The notes under the pieces are model-generated. The model did no database searches and was not told the DNA's origin. It saw nothing but the letters and a program-made list of their open reading frames with translations. From Saprospiraceae bacterium (GTDB taxonomy: Bacteria > Bacteroidota > Bacteroidia > Chitinophagales > Saprospiraceae): DNA of 37,901 nucleotides. Position numbers and translations under genes: made by a program. The stretch is taken from positions 1 through 37,901 of the forward strand of contig JABWBR010000049.1 in NCBI GenBank assembly GCA_013360405.1. Reading direction: 5' to 3'. This document shows, piece after piece, positions 7,722 to 16,466 of the stretch (positions are counted from its first letter, which is position 1; every line of letters starts with the position of its first letter).

Positions 7722-9545
7722 TCATTTAGCCAACTTTCTCACCAACAGTTTATCGTCGATAAGGAGGCGCAGTATGTACATTCCGGCGGGGGCGTCGGCC
7801 AATTGAATGGGGAGGGCCGAGGGGCCTGCGGGCATATCGGTGGCGGGCAACTGCCACAGTAGTCGGCCGTCGGTAGTATACAGGGCGGCTTTCACCGTAG
7901 CCTGGGCGGGTAGGTCAATTTGTGCCAGCCAGGCGCCGTTGGGCGAGGGGTTGGGCGAAACCGTTACATCGGCGGTGAAAACTTCGGAAGAAATGTCGGT
8001 GACCTGCCAGGGGCCGGCGAGGAAAGGATGCCGTTGTTCGGCGCCGAAAGCGCCACCGGCGAAAAGCCAGTCACCATCCTGATCTCGAAGGCGGTAAAAG
8101 CCGCTGCCATAGGTACAACACATGCCATCGCCGAAAGCGTCGAGGATGCGGAAAGTATAACAACCTTCTAAGGGCAAATCGACAGGGACTACAATAAGCT
8201 GATTATTGTAATACGTGCCGGGATCGGCAGGGGATGCGTTATTATAGCCGCCGCCGCTGGCGCCCACCACTTCATTGCCGCCACTGGCGAATACGGCGCC
8301 TGCTTCATCGATAATCTCCCAATAAATTTCATATCCGTAAAAATCGGTTTTTATTTCCAGGGTAAGCGAAGTACCGGTGGAAGCCGGCGCATTCTCAAAA
8401 ACAAACGTGCGGTTATTATTGCCGATATCTTCGTCTTGCTGTCCATTGGGGCTATACACCGAGCACAGCAGCGTATTGGGATCTGAAAAATTGGAATTAA
8501 AATTAATTAACGGCAGGGCCACATCTGCTCTTTCATAAGTACTGAGGTAGCCCGACCAGGCGTATAGCTGGGGAGCGCCGCCGTTGATACTATATTGGAT
8601 AGTAGCCGAAGTGAGCGGGGCATTGCCGTCGTTGCGCAGGGTGAGTATGGGCGATAGCGATTCCACGCACACCTCTTCGGGAGCGGTAATTGAAAGCGCG
8701 TTCACATTATGAGTGTGGGCTACGGTAAATTCTGGGGTTACGGAAATACCCGTCAGAATGTGTTGATGGCCTTCCGCGATAAAAATGGCCAGGTGCATAT
8801 TGGCCGGAACCACCGGCACGCCTCTGAAATGGGGTGGCATCTGGTAAGTATAGGTGCGGGCTTCAAAATAGCCGGCAGAGGTGGTATAAATAGGTTCGCC
8901 CCATTGCCCGGTAAGCAGGTCGCGGAGGATATCATGGTGTCTGTAAGTGGAATAGGGGTAGGCGCCGGTTTGGGGGCCTATAATATCGTTTTGCAGAAGC
9001 GCGATATTGAGGTAATTGATGGGGGCTATACTATTACCTGTATAGTAGAGTTCGATTTGGATAGTGAGTAATCCGCTGACTACATTGTAATGCGCGTTGG
9101 CGGCGATATTTACCGGAGAAGGTTGTTGCAGCACATTCGCAACGGCATTGGCCCAATTGCTGCGGTTGATAGCGGTAGTGCCGGGTTGGTTTTGCTCCCA
9201 GCCTGGAAAAACCTGGCGGTTGACCGTGCCGGCGGGATAACCTACCAGTCCGGTTTGATTTTTCAGCGCTTCGCCATAATCGCTGCGCAGGTCGGGGTCG
9301 CCGGGGTCGGGCACGGCGTAGGAGCCGGCGTGCACATTAATGAGCACCACCTCATCGGGGTTGCTTTCTACTATTTGTCCGGCTATATTATTGCCTTCGG
9401 GGCAATAAATACAGTAGATGCCGCCGAATACCTCCAGCACGGCATTTTTATTTTGCGGAGTTGTACTTACAAATGTTTGGCCGGAAAGCCATCCTATTGC
9501 TGCAAAACAAAACCAAAAAGTAAAAACCAGCTTATTTTCGACCAC
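7722..9545 (-). CDS. Secreted Omp28-like protein with T9SS sorting domain
   Basis: The 607-residue protein has a signal peptide (hydrophobic segment to about residue 24, 'GWLSGQ'). A thioredoxin-like region with a Cys-Ile-Tyr-Cys motif ('YCIYCPEG') and 'INVHAGSYAVPDPGDPDLR' follows, as in Omp28-related outer membrane proteins of Bacteroidota. The middle is made of beta-sandwich repeats. The last ~80 residues form a T9SS type A sorting domain, beginning 'VSPNPSPNG' and ending 'AGMYILRLLIDDKLLVRKL'. The protein should cross the outer membrane through T9SS and be attached to the surface. The start is a GTG at 9545; no ATG gives a better signal peptide. The stop adjoins the CATCAAA array. Whether the CxxC is redox-active is unknown. 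Confidence 0.88.
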   Translation of the reverse strand: MVENKLVFTFWFCFAAIGWLSGQTFVSTTPQNKNAVLEVFGGIYCIYCPEGNNIAGQIVESNPDEVVLINVHAGSYAVPDPGDPDLRSDYGEALKNQTGLVGYPAGTVNRQVFPGWEQNQPGTTAINRSNWANAVANVLQQPSPVNIAANAHYNVVSGLLTIQIELYYTGNSIAPINYLNIALLQNDIIGPQTGAYPYSTYRHHDILRDLLTGQWGEPIYTTSAGYFEARTYTYQMPPHFRGVPVVPANMHLAIFIAEGHQHILTGISVTPEFTVAHTHNVNALSITAPEEVCVESLSPILTLRNDGNAPLTSATIQYSINGGAPQLYAWSGYLSTYERADVALPLINFNSNFSDPNTLLCSVYSPNGQQDEDIGNNNRTFVFENAPASTGTSLTLEIKTDFYGYEIYWEIIDEAGAVFASGGNEVVGASGGGYNNASPADPGTYYNNQLIVVPVDLPLEGCYTFRILDAFGDGMCCTYGSGFYRLRDQDGDWLFAGGAFGAEQRHPFLAGPWQVTDISSEVFTADVTVSPNPSPNGAWLAQIDLPAQATVKAALYTTDGRLLWQLPATDMPAGPSALPIQLADAPAGMYILRLLIDDKLLVRKLAK

Positions 9546-9943
9546 GCTACTCGATTATAATGCTGGATAAAGGTAGGACAATTGCCGTTATTATGCGAGT
9601 TTACCTTTTCTTATGTAGGCTGTACGACAAGCCGCAAGGAAAAGGAGGATACCTCACAAGCCGCTTTTAAAAAAAAACTGACTTGTGAGATATCTTCGGA
9701 ATGGTTGTGGAGACCTAAAGTAGTTGTGTTTATTCGTTCTTCCTGCGAAGATCTTTGTTGGAGTACCTGGTAGAGAACTACCGGCAAAAAATTGTGCCAC
9801 GTTTGTAATGGGTAGAAGCCGCTGATATTTGAAAACAACTGCAAAGGAAATAAATATACATAGTGCAGGCAATCGCATCAAAATGTTATCTTTGGGTGAA
9901 TAGGGGTGGTTTTATGTAGTAATAAAGGCTAAAAAGGAAACCT
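9546..9943. other. Intergenic region between divergent genes
   Basis: About 400 bases separate two divergent genes. An 8-bp inverted repeat (CTCACAAG / CTTGTGAG, about 9653-9690) and a small GGTAG/CTACC hairpin (about 9768-9781) are visible. A TATCTTTG promoter element lies near the right end. The 63-codon plus-strand frame at 9582-9773 looks accidental. Confidence 0.6.
9887..9894 (+). promoter_or_regulatory. Candidate -7 promoter element of the response regulator
   Basis: TATCTTTG matches the Bacteroidota -7 consensus TAnnTTTG exactly, 50 bases upstream of the response regulator ATG. A clear TTG at -33 is not visible, so this rests on one motif. Confidence 0.4.
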
Positions 9944-10612
9944 ATGACAAAGATAGCCGTAGTTGATGACGACCCTGTATTGCTGGCCCGGATGGTAAGT
10001 CTGATCGGCATGCAGGAAAATTGGAGGTGTGTTATACAAGCTGGGTCATTAGGTGAATTTTTTGAAAAAACAAATCCGGAATCTTCTCCTGATGTATTAC
10101 TGCTTGATATACAGTTAAAAGAAATTAACAGCCTCCAGCACCTCGATAAGATCAAAAAAATACTACCCAGCATGAAGATCGTCATCATGACGGGATATAC
10201 CCAGGATAAATACGTGTTGGATGCATTGACGGGCGGCGCCGACGGATACTTTGTTAAGGGGGGTAAACCTGCAGACGTGCTAGCCGCCATCCGGAATACA
10301 TTGTCAGAAGGGGCTTATCTGGGCAGTAGCGCGGCCAGGGCCGTTGTAAATCACTTAAGATCCTCCGGCCAGGAAAACTCGTCTTTTGAAGATATAGCCG
10401 TATTGCAAGACGATACCGGCGCCCCCACACTTAGTCCCAGAGAATGGGAAGTAGCGAAATTATTGGTAAATGGGCTGAGCTATAAAACCATTGCTGCTCA
10501 GTTCTTTATATCGATCAATACAGTGCGGCACCATGTAAAAACTATTTACCGAAAAATGGGGGTTACTACCAAGGCCCAGCTGCAGAAGAAGCTAAGGATA
10601 GTGACCCGATAG
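9944..10612 (+). CDS. LuxR/NarL-family response regulator
   Basis: The 222-residue protein has a receiver domain (about 1-120) with the acidic cluster 'VVDDDP', the phospho-acceptor Asp55 in 'LLLDIQL', Thr83 and Lys105 ('YFVKGG'). A LuxR-type helix-turn-helix follows (about 161-217, 'LSPREWEVAKLLVNGLSYKTIA', with recognition helix around 'SINTVRHHVKTI'). It is a DNA-binding transcription regulator activated by phosphorylation. AGGAAA precedes the ATG. The gene lies 27 bases upstream of the TPR/sensor kinase gene, its probable cognate kinase, although that gene is now interrupted. Confidence 0.93.
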   Translation: MTKIAVVDDDPVLLARMVSLIGMQENWRCVIQAGSLGEFFEKTNPESSPDVLLLDIQLKEINSLQHLDKIKKILPSMKIVIMTGYTQDKYVLDALTGGADGYFVKGGKPADVLAAIRNTLSEGAYLGSSAARAVVNHLRSSGQENSSFEDIAVLQDDTGAPTLSPREWEVAKLLVNGLSYKTIAAQFFISINTVRHHVKTIYRKMGVTTKAQLQKKLRIVTR

Positions 10613-10639
10613 CATGAATAACAACCTAGCATAACTCCA

Positions 10640-11524
10640 ATGAAATCCAAGCTAATCATAATGGTTTGTTTGAGTATGTTCGTACGGCATAGTACGGCTC
10701 AAGTATCCGTTATTGACAGCTTTAAAATGCATATGATTTTAGGCGTTAAACACGCTCAACAAATTGAGTACCACACGGCGATACAGCATTTCTACGGTGC
10801 GCTGGAAATTGCCAACCAATATAAAACGCCTGATTGGAAAAAGCGAAGCGCACAGGCCATGATCAATATTTCCGGGGTGTTGTGGTCGAGCAAAGATGTG
10901 GCATTAGCCCAAAAATATCACCGCGCCAGTATGGCTATCCTTCAAGAATTAGACGAGCCTATTGTGTTAGCAGACAATTACTTGGGCGGTGCTTTTTTTT
11001 ATATCGAATTACAGCAATACGACTCCGCCGAACTCTACCTCACCCAGTCCCTGCAAATATACCGGCATAAAAATGACGAACGCAAAATGGCCACTGCCTA
11101 TTCCAAACTCGGCGATGTGAAGTTTCTCCAGCACAAACTCGACGAAGCGCTGAAGTATGCACAGCTGGGCTTGCAGATCAGAACAACAGTTAGTGACTCT
11201 ATTAATCTTTCCTGGTCGCATTTGCAGGCAGGAAAATTGTATTTAGCCAAAAACCAATACCCAAAAGCCATTTATCATTACCGGCAGGCTGTGTCATTGT
11301 TTGAACGCTCTGGCGAAAAAGAAGGCCTGGTAGAAATATACCCTCAGATGGCGGCTTATTTTGAAAAAATAAACCAGCCCGATAGCGCCCTTTTTTATCT
11401 GAAAGCCTACCAGCAATATTTAGGTGAAATTTACGACGAAGCCAAAAACAAGCAGGTTGAGCAGCTCAAATTTCAATATGAAACCAAAGAAAAAGAACAG
11501 GAAAACCTGTTGCTTCGCCAGTAA
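10640..11524 (+). CDS. TPR sensor region of a sensor kinase, truncated by in-frame stop
   Basis: The 294-residue product has a signal peptide (residues 1-20) and tetratricopeptide repeats across about 30-250 ('AIQHFYGALEIANQY', 'YSKLGDVKFLQHKLDEALKY', 'AIYHYRQAVSLFERSGEKEG'). It ends in a coiled coil of Gln/Glu/Lys. In this phylum that layout normally continues through a membrane helix into a histidine kinase in the same polypeptide. Here TAA at 11522-11524 ends it. Reading past the stop in the same frame gives a membrane segment and then the kinase at 11591. AAA to TAA would need one change. Either a nonsense mutation or a sequencing error is likely; the exported TPR half alone probably cannot signal. 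Confidence 0.85.
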   Translation: MKSKLIIMVCLSMFVRHSTAQVSVIDSFKMHMILGVKHAQQIEYHTAIQHFYGALEIANQYKTPDWKKRSAQAMINISGVLWSSKDVALAQKYHRASMAILQELDEPIVLADNYLGGAFFYIELQQYDSAELYLTQSLQIYRHKNDERKMATAYSKLGDVKFLQHKLDEALKYAQLGLQIRTTVSDSINLSWSHLQAGKLYLAKNQYPKAIYHYRQAVSLFERSGEKEGLVEIYPQMAAYFEKINQPDSALFYLKAYQQYLGEIYDEAKNKQVEQLKFQYETKEKEQENLLLRQ

Positions 11525-11590
11525 AATGCGGCAGCGCGCTTTCGCAATCTAATTTTTGGAATTGCGGCAGCTTCCTTTTTAGCGGTTATT

Positions 11591-12370
11591 TTGTTGTTGT
11601 TCCGGCTGTTTATGCGGCTTCGCCAAAAAAAAGAATTGTTGCAGACAGCCAACAAAAACCTCCAACAACTCCATACCGAGAAAAAGTTTTTTACTTCTCT
11701 GCTCACCCACGACCTGCGCCATCCGCTGGCGGTTATCCAACTCAATTTGTACGAACTCCGGCACAAAAATCCCACGCCTGAATTGCTCAGCGAAATGGAG
11801 CATGCCGCCGACCGTATCGACGAAATGAGCCGACGCATTATGGATGTGGAAAATATGGAAGAAGGTATAACTTTGTCGCTGCAATTAACCCAGGTAGACG
11901 CAACAGCCGTACTCGATATTGCGAAAAGCGAATACGACAAATACGCCGCGCATAAAAATATTGATATCAAAATACAGGCGACCCCAACCCCCTTGCGCGT
12001 GATGGCCGATCCGTATTTCCTGCAGCGCATTATCGGCAACCTGGTGTCGAATGCTATTAAGTATTCTCCCGACGGCTCGCATATTTTGCTGAGCCTGGAA
12101 GACGCCGGCGCCCAGGCACGTTTTCTGGTGACCGACAAGGGTCCCGGCCTCGACGTCGAAGACCAAGCTAAGGCCTTCCAGCGTTTTCAACGACTCAAAC
12201 CCCAGGCCCAGCACAGCGAATCCTCGATGGGCTACGGCCTCTTTATCGCCCGCCGCTATGCGGAAGCCATGGGCGGCACGCTTGATTTGCGGAGCAAAAA
12301 AGGCAAGGGGTCAACGTTTGTACTGGCGTTGCCGAAGGGAAGTAGTCAGCAGTCAGCAGTTAGCAGTTAG
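11591..12370 (+). CDS. Histidine kinase domain, in-frame continuation of the TPR gene
   Basis: The kinase half carries the H-box ('LLTHDLRHPLAVIQL', phosphorylated His), N-box ('IIGNLVSNAIKYSPDG'), G1 ('DKGPGLDVED'), F-box ('FQRFQRL') and G2 ('GYGLFIARRYAEAMGG'). It is in the same frame as the TPR gene upstream; the frame is open from 11525 and encodes a membrane helix ('LIFGIAAASFLAVILLLF') before this point. The given start is a TTG. ATG 11612 would leave only the soluble kinase. If the upstream TAA is real, the kinase would need reinitiation or readthrough. The last 8 or so residues (Ser/Gln-rich) are encoded by the heptamer array that starts at 12345. Confidence 0.8.
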   Translation: MLLFRLFMRLRQKKELLQTANKNLQQLHTEKKFFTSLLTHDLRHPLAVIQLNLYELRHKNPTPELLSEMEHAADRIDEMSRRIMDVENMEEGITLSLQLTQVDATAVLDIAKSEYDKYAAHKNIDIKIQATPTPLRVMADPYFLQRIIGNLVSNAIKYSPDGSHILLSLEDAGAQARFLVTDKGPGLDVEDQAKAFQRFQRLKPQAQHSESSMGYGLFIARRYAEAMGGTLDLRSKKGKGSTFVLALPKGSSQQSAVSS

Positions 12371-12437
12371 CAGTTAGCAGTCAGTTATATAGTTTCATAG
12401 ACCTGAGTGCTGAGTGCTGAGCGCTGACTGCTAAAAC
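12345..12437. repeat. Inverted heptamer arrays between kinase and hutI
   Basis: The left arm (12345-12386) has units GTCAGCA, GTCAGCA, GTTAGCA x3 and GTCAGTT in 7-base phase. The right arm (12403-12437) has CTGAGTG x2, CTGAGCG and CTGACTG. AGCAGTCAG on the left is the reverse complement of CTGACTGCT on the right, so the arms can pair around a 16-base spacer. The left arm overlaps the last codons and stop of the kinase gene. Confidence 0.88.
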
Positions 12438-12444
12438 AAAAAAA

Positions 12445-13671
12445 ATGCTAATCCACCACATCCACACCCTTGTGCAAACCCTGCCCGCCGAAACCGGGCT
12501 GGTGCGCGGGGCCGGCATGCAAACTTTGCCGGTATTACACGACGCCTATTTGCTCATCGAAGGCGGGCGAATCGTCGCTTTTGGGCCGATGGCGGAGTGC
12601 CCGGCACGCGCTGATGTGCAGATTGATGCCAAAGGGGGCATGGTGTTTCCCTGTTGGTGCGACTCGCATACTCACCTGGTATTCGCCGGCAGCCGTGAAA
12701 CCGAATTTGTGGACCGCATCAGGGGCCTGAGCTATGAAGAAATAGCCCGACGCGGCGGGGGTATTCTCAACTCGGCGCGGCGACTCCGCGAAACGCCTGA
12801 AGAGGTATTGGTAGAACAGGCCTGGCAGCGGCTCGAAGAAGTGCGCGGCATGGGCGCCGGCGCGATTGAAATCAAAAGCGGCTATGGACTGAGCGAAGAC
12901 AGCGAACTCAAGATGCTGCGCGTGATCAGGCGATTAAAAGAGATGAGCCCCATGCCCATCAAAGCGACTTTCCTGGGCGCCCATGCCTTACCCGCGGAAT
13001 ACCGCGACAATCGCGAGGGCTATATGCAACTGCTCATAGAGCGACTGCTACCCCAGATTGCCGGCGAAGGCCTGGCCGATTACGTCGACGCTTTTTGCGA
13101 GAAAAACTTTTTCAGCGTGGAAGAGACGTCCCGAATTATCGACGCCGGCGCGCGTTACGGGCTGAAAGCTAAAATCCATACCAATCAGTTTAATAGCATG
13201 GGCGGCATTGAAGCCTGCGTATTGCGAGGCGCCGTGTCGGTCGACCACCTGGAGGTACTCACCGATGAGGAAATCGCCTGCCTCGCCGCCGGCCATACCA
13301 TCCCGACTTTGCTGCCCTCCGCCCCGTTTTTCCTCAACGACGAGCACTACCCGCCCGCCCGCCGCATGCTGGATGCCGGACTGCCGGTAGCCCTCGCCAC
13401 CGACTACAACCCGGGCACCACTCCCTCTGGACGAATGCCTTTTGTAATCAGTCTGGCCTGCATCAAACTCCGCATGCTACCCGAAGAAGCTATCAACGCC
13501 GCCACCATCAACGGCGCCGCCGCTATGGAGTTATCAGCCGATTGCGGCAGCATCACCCCGGGCAAGTTGGCCAATGTGTTTATTACCCGGCCGATGCCTT
13601 CCGTGGCTTATCTGCCTTATGCTTTTGGTAGCCATGTGATTGAACGGGTGTTGGTGAAGGGGGAGGGGTAG
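12445..13671 (+). CDS. hutI: Imidazolonepropionase
   Basis: HutI hydrolyses imidazolone-5-propionate to N-formimino-glutamate, the third step of histidine degradation. The 408-residue length is typical. Metal ligands and active-site segments of this amidohydrolase are present: 'CDSHTHLVFAGSRETEF', 'IEIKSGYGLS', 'TFLGAHALPAEY', 'AKIHTNQFNSMGGIE' and 'ALATDYNPGTTP'. The other hut genes (hutH, hutU, hutG) are not in the window, so the pathway genes are scattered. The ATG follows an A-rich leader just after the heptamer array. The TAG stop at 13669-13671 coincides with the first base of the next array. Confidence 0.95.
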   Translation: MLIHHIHTLVQTLPAETGLVRGAGMQTLPVLHDAYLLIEGGRIVAFGPMAECPARADVQIDAKGGMVFPCWCDSHTHLVFAGSRETEFVDRIRGLSYEEIARRGGGILNSARRLRETPEEVLVEQAWQRLEEVRGMGAGAIEIKSGYGLSEDSELKMLRVIRRLKEMSPMPIKATFLGAHALPAEYRDNREGYMQLLIERLLPQIAGEGLADYVDAFCEKNFFSVEETSRIIDAGARYGLKAKIHTNQFNSMGGIEACVLRGAVSVDHLEVLTDEEIACLAAGHTIPTLLPSAPFFLNDEHYPPARRMLDAGLPVALATDYNPGTTPSGRMPFVISLACIKLRMLPEEAINAATINGAAAMELSADCGSITPGKLANVFITRPMPSVAYLPYAFGSHVIERVLVKGEG

Positions 13672-13809
13672 TTGTGGGTTATGGGTTATGAGTTATGGCC
13701 TGTGGTCGTCTGTTTCTCTTTTCTTTGTCTATAACAGATAAAAAAGAACAAACCGACAACCCACAACCCACAACCGAGAACTGACAACCGACAACCGACA
13801 ACCGACAAC
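13671..13809. repeat. Inverted heptamer arrays filling the gap between convergent genes
   Basis: GTT occurs at 13671, 13678, 13685 and 13692 (units GTTGTGG, GTTATGG, GTTATGA). AAC occurs at 13751, 13758, 13765, 13772, 13779, 13786, 13793, 13800 and 13807 (tetramers CGAC, CCAC, CGAG, TGAC). The left arm begins on the last base of the hutI stop. The right arm ends on the first base of the opposing gene's stop. The whole convergent gap is thus two heptamer arms and a 52-base spacer. Confidence 0.93.
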
Positions 13810-14714
13810 TAATTCCCCTGAATCCCCCCGCTGTGGATGCTCACCACCGTGCTGCCCGGGGAAAAATAGCCGGATTGGATGAGTTGAAATATGGCGTAAA
13901 ACAATTTTCCGGTATAAATTTTATCGAGCGGGATGCCTGTTTGGGTATAGAAATCGGCCATAAATGACAACAAAACGGGGGTGATTTTGGCGTAGCCGCC
14001 GAAATGAAAGCCGTCGATGGTTTGCCAGTGGGGCCATTGGCGGCCGGTGAATAACCCGTGGAAGCCTTGTACCGTTGCCGTCATAAAGTCGCCTTTCAGC
14101 ACGGGGATGCCAATGCAGGGGAGGCCCTGAAGCCCGGTAATAAGCCCGGCTAAAGTGCCGCCGGTGCCGCAGGCAACAGCTATAGTAGAATGACCTGGAT
14201 CGTCAAGTTGAAGCAGCAATTCCTCTCCCAATTCGCGGCAACCCGGCATAGCCAGGGCGTTGGTGCCACCTTCGGGGATGGGGTAGTCGCCGGGGAGTTC
14301 GGGCTGTAATCCCTTTTCGCGTAGCTTTCGGTAGTCTTCCCGGCTGACAAAGCGGAGTTCCATGCCGTTATCGATGGCGCCCCGCAGGGTAGGGTTGAGC
14401 GGATAAACCGCTTCGCCGCGGATACAACCCACGGTATCAACGCCAAAAAGCAGTCCGGCGGCAGCTACCGCGGCTATGTGGTTGGAAAAGGCGCCGCCCA
14501 TAGTGATTAGCCTGGTACAACCTTGTTTGCCGGCTTCCAGGAGGTTGTACTTCATCTTTCGCCACTTATTGCCGCAAAAATCGGGGGCTTCGGGCGGAGC
14601 CAGCAGATCGTCGCGTTTGACCAGCCATCGCACGCCGCAGCCTTCCAGTTCCGGTAGTGTCACCTCCTGTATCGGACTGGGCGTATGATGGGTTAACAGA
14701 TGTAAATTGGTCAT
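13809..14714 (-). CDS. ACC deaminase / D-cysteine desulfhydrase family PLP enzyme
   Basis: The 301-residue protein belongs to the fold type II PLP family of 1-aminocyclopropane-1-carboxylate deaminases and D-cysteine desulfhydrases. Visible signatures are 'VKRDDL', 'CGNKWRKMKYNLLEA' (the Lys in NKWRK is the expected PLP-binding residue), 'TMGGAFSNHIAAVAAAG', 'PEGGTNALAMPGC' and the phosphate-binding 'VACGTGGTLAGL'. The family is about 330 residues, so this copy is slightly short. Which of the two reactions it performs cannot be decided from sequence alone. It is divergent from the oxidase gene at 14780 and convergent with hutI. Confidence 0.88.
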   Translation of the reverse strand: MTNLHLLTHHTPSPIQEVTLPELEGCGVRWLVKRDDLLAPPEAPDFCGNKWRKMKYNLLEAGKQGCTRLITMGGAFSNHIAAVAAAGLLFGVDTVGCIRGEAVYPLNPTLRGAIDNGMELRFVSREDYRKLREKGLQPELPGDYPIPEGGTNALAMPGCRELGEELLLQLDDPGHSTIAVACGTGGTLAGLITGLQGLPCIGIPVLKGDFMTATVQGFHGLFTGRQWPHWQTIDGFHFGGYAKITPVLLSFMADFYTQTGIPLDKIYTGKLFYAIFQLIQSGYFSPGSTVVSIHSGGIQGN

Positions 14715-14727
14715 GTACGGCGGTCAA

Positions 14728-14762
14728 TTGTGCCGAATTATCGGCAATTCTTTCGTAATTTG
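14728..14762 (+). promoter_or_regulatory. Candidate promoter of the alpha-hydroxy-acid oxidase gene
   Basis: TAATTTG at 14756-14762 resembles the Bacteroidota -7 element and a TTG lies at 14728-14730. The spacing (25 bases) is longer than usual. The 65-base gap between two divergent genes must contain both promoters. Confidence 0.3.
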
Positions 14763-14779
14763 CCACAAAAAGCAACCTT

Positions 14780-16066
14780 ATGAAGGGAAATTTTTCGGCT
14801 CTCGACCGTCAAAGGTTTATCTATCTCACCGGCGTGAGCGGAAAAAAAACGGCTATTCCCACCGATTTGAATGCGCTTGAGGCGCTTGTCAAAGACCGGA
14901 TGAGTCCTGAGGCCTTCGCTTATATTGCCGGCGGGGCGGGGGTGGAGACAACCATCAGCAACAACCGGCACGGTTTTGACCAATGGCAGATCGTGCCGCG
15001 TATGCTGCGCGACGTGTCGCAATGCGACCTTTCGGTGCAATTACTCGGGCAAAAATTGCCCGCGCCGTTATTGCTTTCACCGGTAGGCGTGCTCGAAATG
15101 GCGCATCGCAAGGGCGACCTGGCGGTGGGTACCGCCGCCGCTACGCTCGGCGTGCCGTTTATTTTTTCCAACCAGGCATCGGTGGCGATGGAGAAAGTAA
15201 GTGAAGTGATGAGCGATAGTCCGCGTTGGTTCCAGTTGTATTGGAGCCGGTCAAGCGAGTTGGTGGAGAGCCTGGTGAAACGCGCGGAAGCCTGCGGCTG
15301 CGGCGCTATCGTGGTCACCCTTGATACGACGATGCTGGGCTGGCGTTTGCGCGACCTGGACATGGCCTACCTGCCTTTTTTGAGAGGCAAAGGCATTGCC
15401 CAGTACACCAGCGACCCGGTTTTCAGGCGATTAATGCAGGAGCCCGACGACAGCAGTGCGCCGGCGCCGCGCCAGTCGCTCACCCTGGACTCCTTATTGT
15501 CGGTGGCCGAACTCATGCGGGCCTACCCGGGTGGGCTGCTGAAAAACGTGCGCTCGAGGGCGCCGCTCAAAGCCGTTCGAAAATTTATAAACATATACAC
15601 CAACCCTGCGCTGCAATGGGAACAATTGCCTTTATTGCGCCAGTACACCAAATTGCCCATTCTGTTAAAAGGCATATTACACCCCGATGATGCCCGCAAG
15701 GCCGTAGATATGGGCATCGACGGCATCGTCGTGTCGAATCACGGCGGCAGGCAGGTCGACGGGGCGATTTCCACCATTGGGGCATTGCCGGGTATAGCGG
15801 AGGCGGTCAAACGCCAGATACCCGTTTTACTCGACAGCGGGGTGCGCTGCGGCGCCGATATGTTTAAAGCGCTGGCGCTGGGCGCCAACGCCGTGTGCAT
15901 CGGCAGGCCTTATGTGTACGCACTTGCCCTGGCAGGTGAAAAGGGGGTAAATGAAGTCATCCGGAATCTGGTGGCCGACTTTGAGCTGACCATGCGGCTT
16001 TCCGGTTGCCGGTCTATTGACGAGATAACGCCTGCTACAGTAGTAAAAAGCGGGCTTTCAAAATAA
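14780..16066 (+). CDS. FMN-dependent alpha-hydroxy-acid oxidase (lactate 2-monooxygenase-like)
   Basis: This 428-residue enzyme has the FMN alpha-hydroxy-acid dehydrogenase barrel: 'AFAYIAGGAGVE', 'PLLLSPVGVLEMAH', 'FIFSNQASVAMEKV', 'WFQLYWSRSSELV', 'LLKGILHPDDA', and the catalytic His/Arg motif 'VSNHGGRQVDGA', then 'VLLDSGVRCGADMFKALALGA' and 'IGRPYVYALALAGEKGV'. It oxidises a 2-hydroxy acid, most likely L-lactate, with oxygen as acceptor. The long insertion before the Lys motif fits the lactate 2-monooxygenase branch better than glycolate oxidase; exact substrate uncertain. Only 5 bases separate it from the small gene downstream, so the two are probably co-transcribed. Confidence 0.9.
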   Translation: MKGNFSALDRQRFIYLTGVSGKKTAIPTDLNALEALVKDRMSPEAFAYIAGGAGVETTISNNRHGFDQWQIVPRMLRDVSQCDLSVQLLGQKLPAPLLLSPVGVLEMAHRKGDLAVGTAAATLGVPFIFSNQASVAMEKVSEVMSDSPRWFQLYWSRSSELVESLVKRAEACGCGAIVVTLDTTMLGWRLRDLDMAYLPFLRGKGIAQYTSDPVFRRLMQEPDDSSAPAPRQSLTLDSLLSVAELMRAYPGGLLKNVRSRAPLKAVRKFINIYTNPALQWEQLPLLRQYTKLPILLKGILHPDDARKAVDMGIDGIVVSNHGGRQVDGAISTIGALPGIAEAVKRQIPVLLDSGVRCGADMFKALALGANAVCIGRPYVYALALAGEKGVNEVIRNLVADFELTMRLSGCRSIDEITPATVVKSGLSK

Positions 16067-16071
16067 AAAAA

Positions 16072-16407
16072 ATGGAATCCGAAGATCTAAAAACCACAGC
16101 GGAACTCATTACCCACGACTTTGAGATGCCCGAACCGGCGGAAGACCTGGTTAGCGAAGCGCAACTGCTCGAGATGCTCTCCGAGCGCATCGCCGATCTC
16201 ATTGAACACCGGATGGAATTCCTGCTCAGCCTCATGTACCGCCTCGATGTAAACGAGCGCAAAGTGCACGCTGCCTTGTCGCCCCTCGCTCCCGAACCGC
16301 CTAATATCGGTATTGCCCGGCTGGTCATAGAAAGGCAAAAACAACGCGCTTTTACCAAACGACACTATCAGCAGCACCCGCTCAGCGATGAAATGGAGGA
16401 ATGGTAG
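16072..16407 (+). CDS. Conserved-type small acidic protein, function unknown
   Basis: This 111-residue protein is not recognised. The N-terminal 35 residues are acidic (Glu/Asp-rich). A helical middle ('LLEMLSERIADLIEHRMEFLLSLMYRLDV') is followed by a short basic C-terminal part ('IERQKQRAFTKRHYQQH'). The leucine-rich helices suggest a small helical bundle or a protein-protein contact surface. The ATG is 5 bases after the oxidase stop, preceded only by an A-run, which suggests coupled expression. The gene is convergent with rnr (59-base gap). Confidence 0.75.
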   Translation: MESEDLKTTAELITHDFEMPEPAEDLVSEAQLLEMLSERIADLIEHRMEFLLSLMYRLDVNERKVHAALSPLAPEPPNIGIARLVIERQKQRAFTKRHYQQHPLSDEMEEW

Positions 16408-16466
16408 GAAGTAGTAAAAAGCGTAAAAAAAGTGCAGGAATGGGAATAGGCTGCACCTTACTTGCT

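Noticed and set aside
9582-9773. 63-codon plus-strand ORF in the 9.5-9.9 kb gap
   Set aside because: No homology-like features, no ribosome binding site and atypical composition; it probably arises by chance.
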